A stretch of DNA of 6,040 nt. Origin: an uncultured bacterium (GTDB taxonomy: Bacteria; Bacillota_I; Bacilli_A; RF39; UBA660). The notes under the pieces were generated by a model, which searched no databases, was not told the DNA's origin, and saw only the letters and a list, made by a program, of their open reading frames with translations. The stretch is from NCBI GenBank assembly GCA_949286645.1, contig CASEDN010000025.1, forward strand, positions 1-6,040, read 5' to 3'. Position numbers and translations under genes: made by a program. Positions 5,900 to 6,040 of this stretch are shown one piece after another; position 1 is the first letter of the stretch; each line of letters opens with the position of its first letter.

Positions 5900-6040
5900 A
5901 TGAAAGAAGCGATAAAGAATAATAAAAAGGTAATTATAATAAGTATTGCTATTATATTATTACTTCTAATAGGAGTATCATTTGCTTATCTAACAACAAC
6001 ATTACATGGAGAGCAAGAATATACGTTAAGAGTAGGCACA
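5900..6040 (+). CDS. Secreted or membrane-anchored protein with SipW/TasA-style signal sequence, 3' end missing
   Basis: Only the first 47 codons are visible; the frame is open to the last base. ATG 5900 has AGGAGG at 5885-5890, nine bases upstream. The N-terminus has lysines at residues 2, 6, 9 and 10, followed by a hydrophobic stretch about 11-30 (VIIISIAIILLLLIGVSFAY), then LTTTLHGEQEYTLRVGT. The pattern of G-V-S-F-A-Y at the cleavage region followed by a short stretch and V-G-T resembles signal peptides of TasA/camelysin-type proteins, which in Bacillus are processed by the signal peptidase SipW (there FAYFND...AGT). That suggests export to the cell surface, with matrix or fibre roles known in the better-studied relatives. 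A single-pass membrane protein without cleavage is also possible. The gene appears separate from the ABC-F gene: it has its own promoter, and a terminator lies between them. Confidence 0.8.
   Translation, partial: MKEAIKNNKKVIIISIAIILLLLIGVSFAYLTTTLHGEQEYTLRVGT

Noticed and set aside
1..6040. Mycoplasma-type code with TGA as Trp
   Set aside because: Trp is encoded by TGG and no frame needs TGA to be read through; stops are TAA or TAG.

Overview
The window is strongly AT-rich: AGA arginine, AGT serine and A/T-ending codons dominate. All complete genes lie on the + strand, use the standard code (Trp is TGG, no in-frame TGA is read through, stops are TAA or TAG) and have GGAGG-like ribosome binding sites. 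This fits a low-GC Bacillota lineage of the Bacilli, probably an uncultured host-associated group (RF39-like or an Erysipelotrichales relative). That placement is an inference from composition and protein style; there is no rRNA or marker gene in the window.

Layout: (1) 1-2187 is the 3' part of a P-type Ca2+-ATPase, cut by the window edge within its actuator domain. (2) A sigma-A-like promoter at 2178-2206 leads into a compact three-gene set (2230-2811, 2824-3465, 3495-4097). These are divergent paralogues of about 200 residues. They look like shrunken endonuclease/exonuclease/phosphatase (EEP, DNase I-like) domains in which almost every catalytic residue has been replaced. The set ends in a hairpin terminator that overlaps the last stop codon. 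(3) 4166-5755, with its own extended -10 promoter, is an ABC-F ATPase of the YkpA/YbiT type, a ribosome-associated translation factor family. It too ends in a hairpin overlapping its stop codon. (4) A 144-base intergenic region holds that terminator and a promoter, and then the 5' end of a small secreted or membrane-anchored protein with a SipW/TasA-style signal sequence (5900 to the window end).

The genes look like separate transcription units and not one pathway. The Ca2+ pump acts at the membrane, the ABC-F protein on ribosomes and the last protein at the cell surface. The EEP-like trio has no assignable function and is the part most worth following up. A second notable point is that the ABC-F protein has one intact composite ATP site, while the other carries changes in its Walker A, switch-histidine and signature elements.
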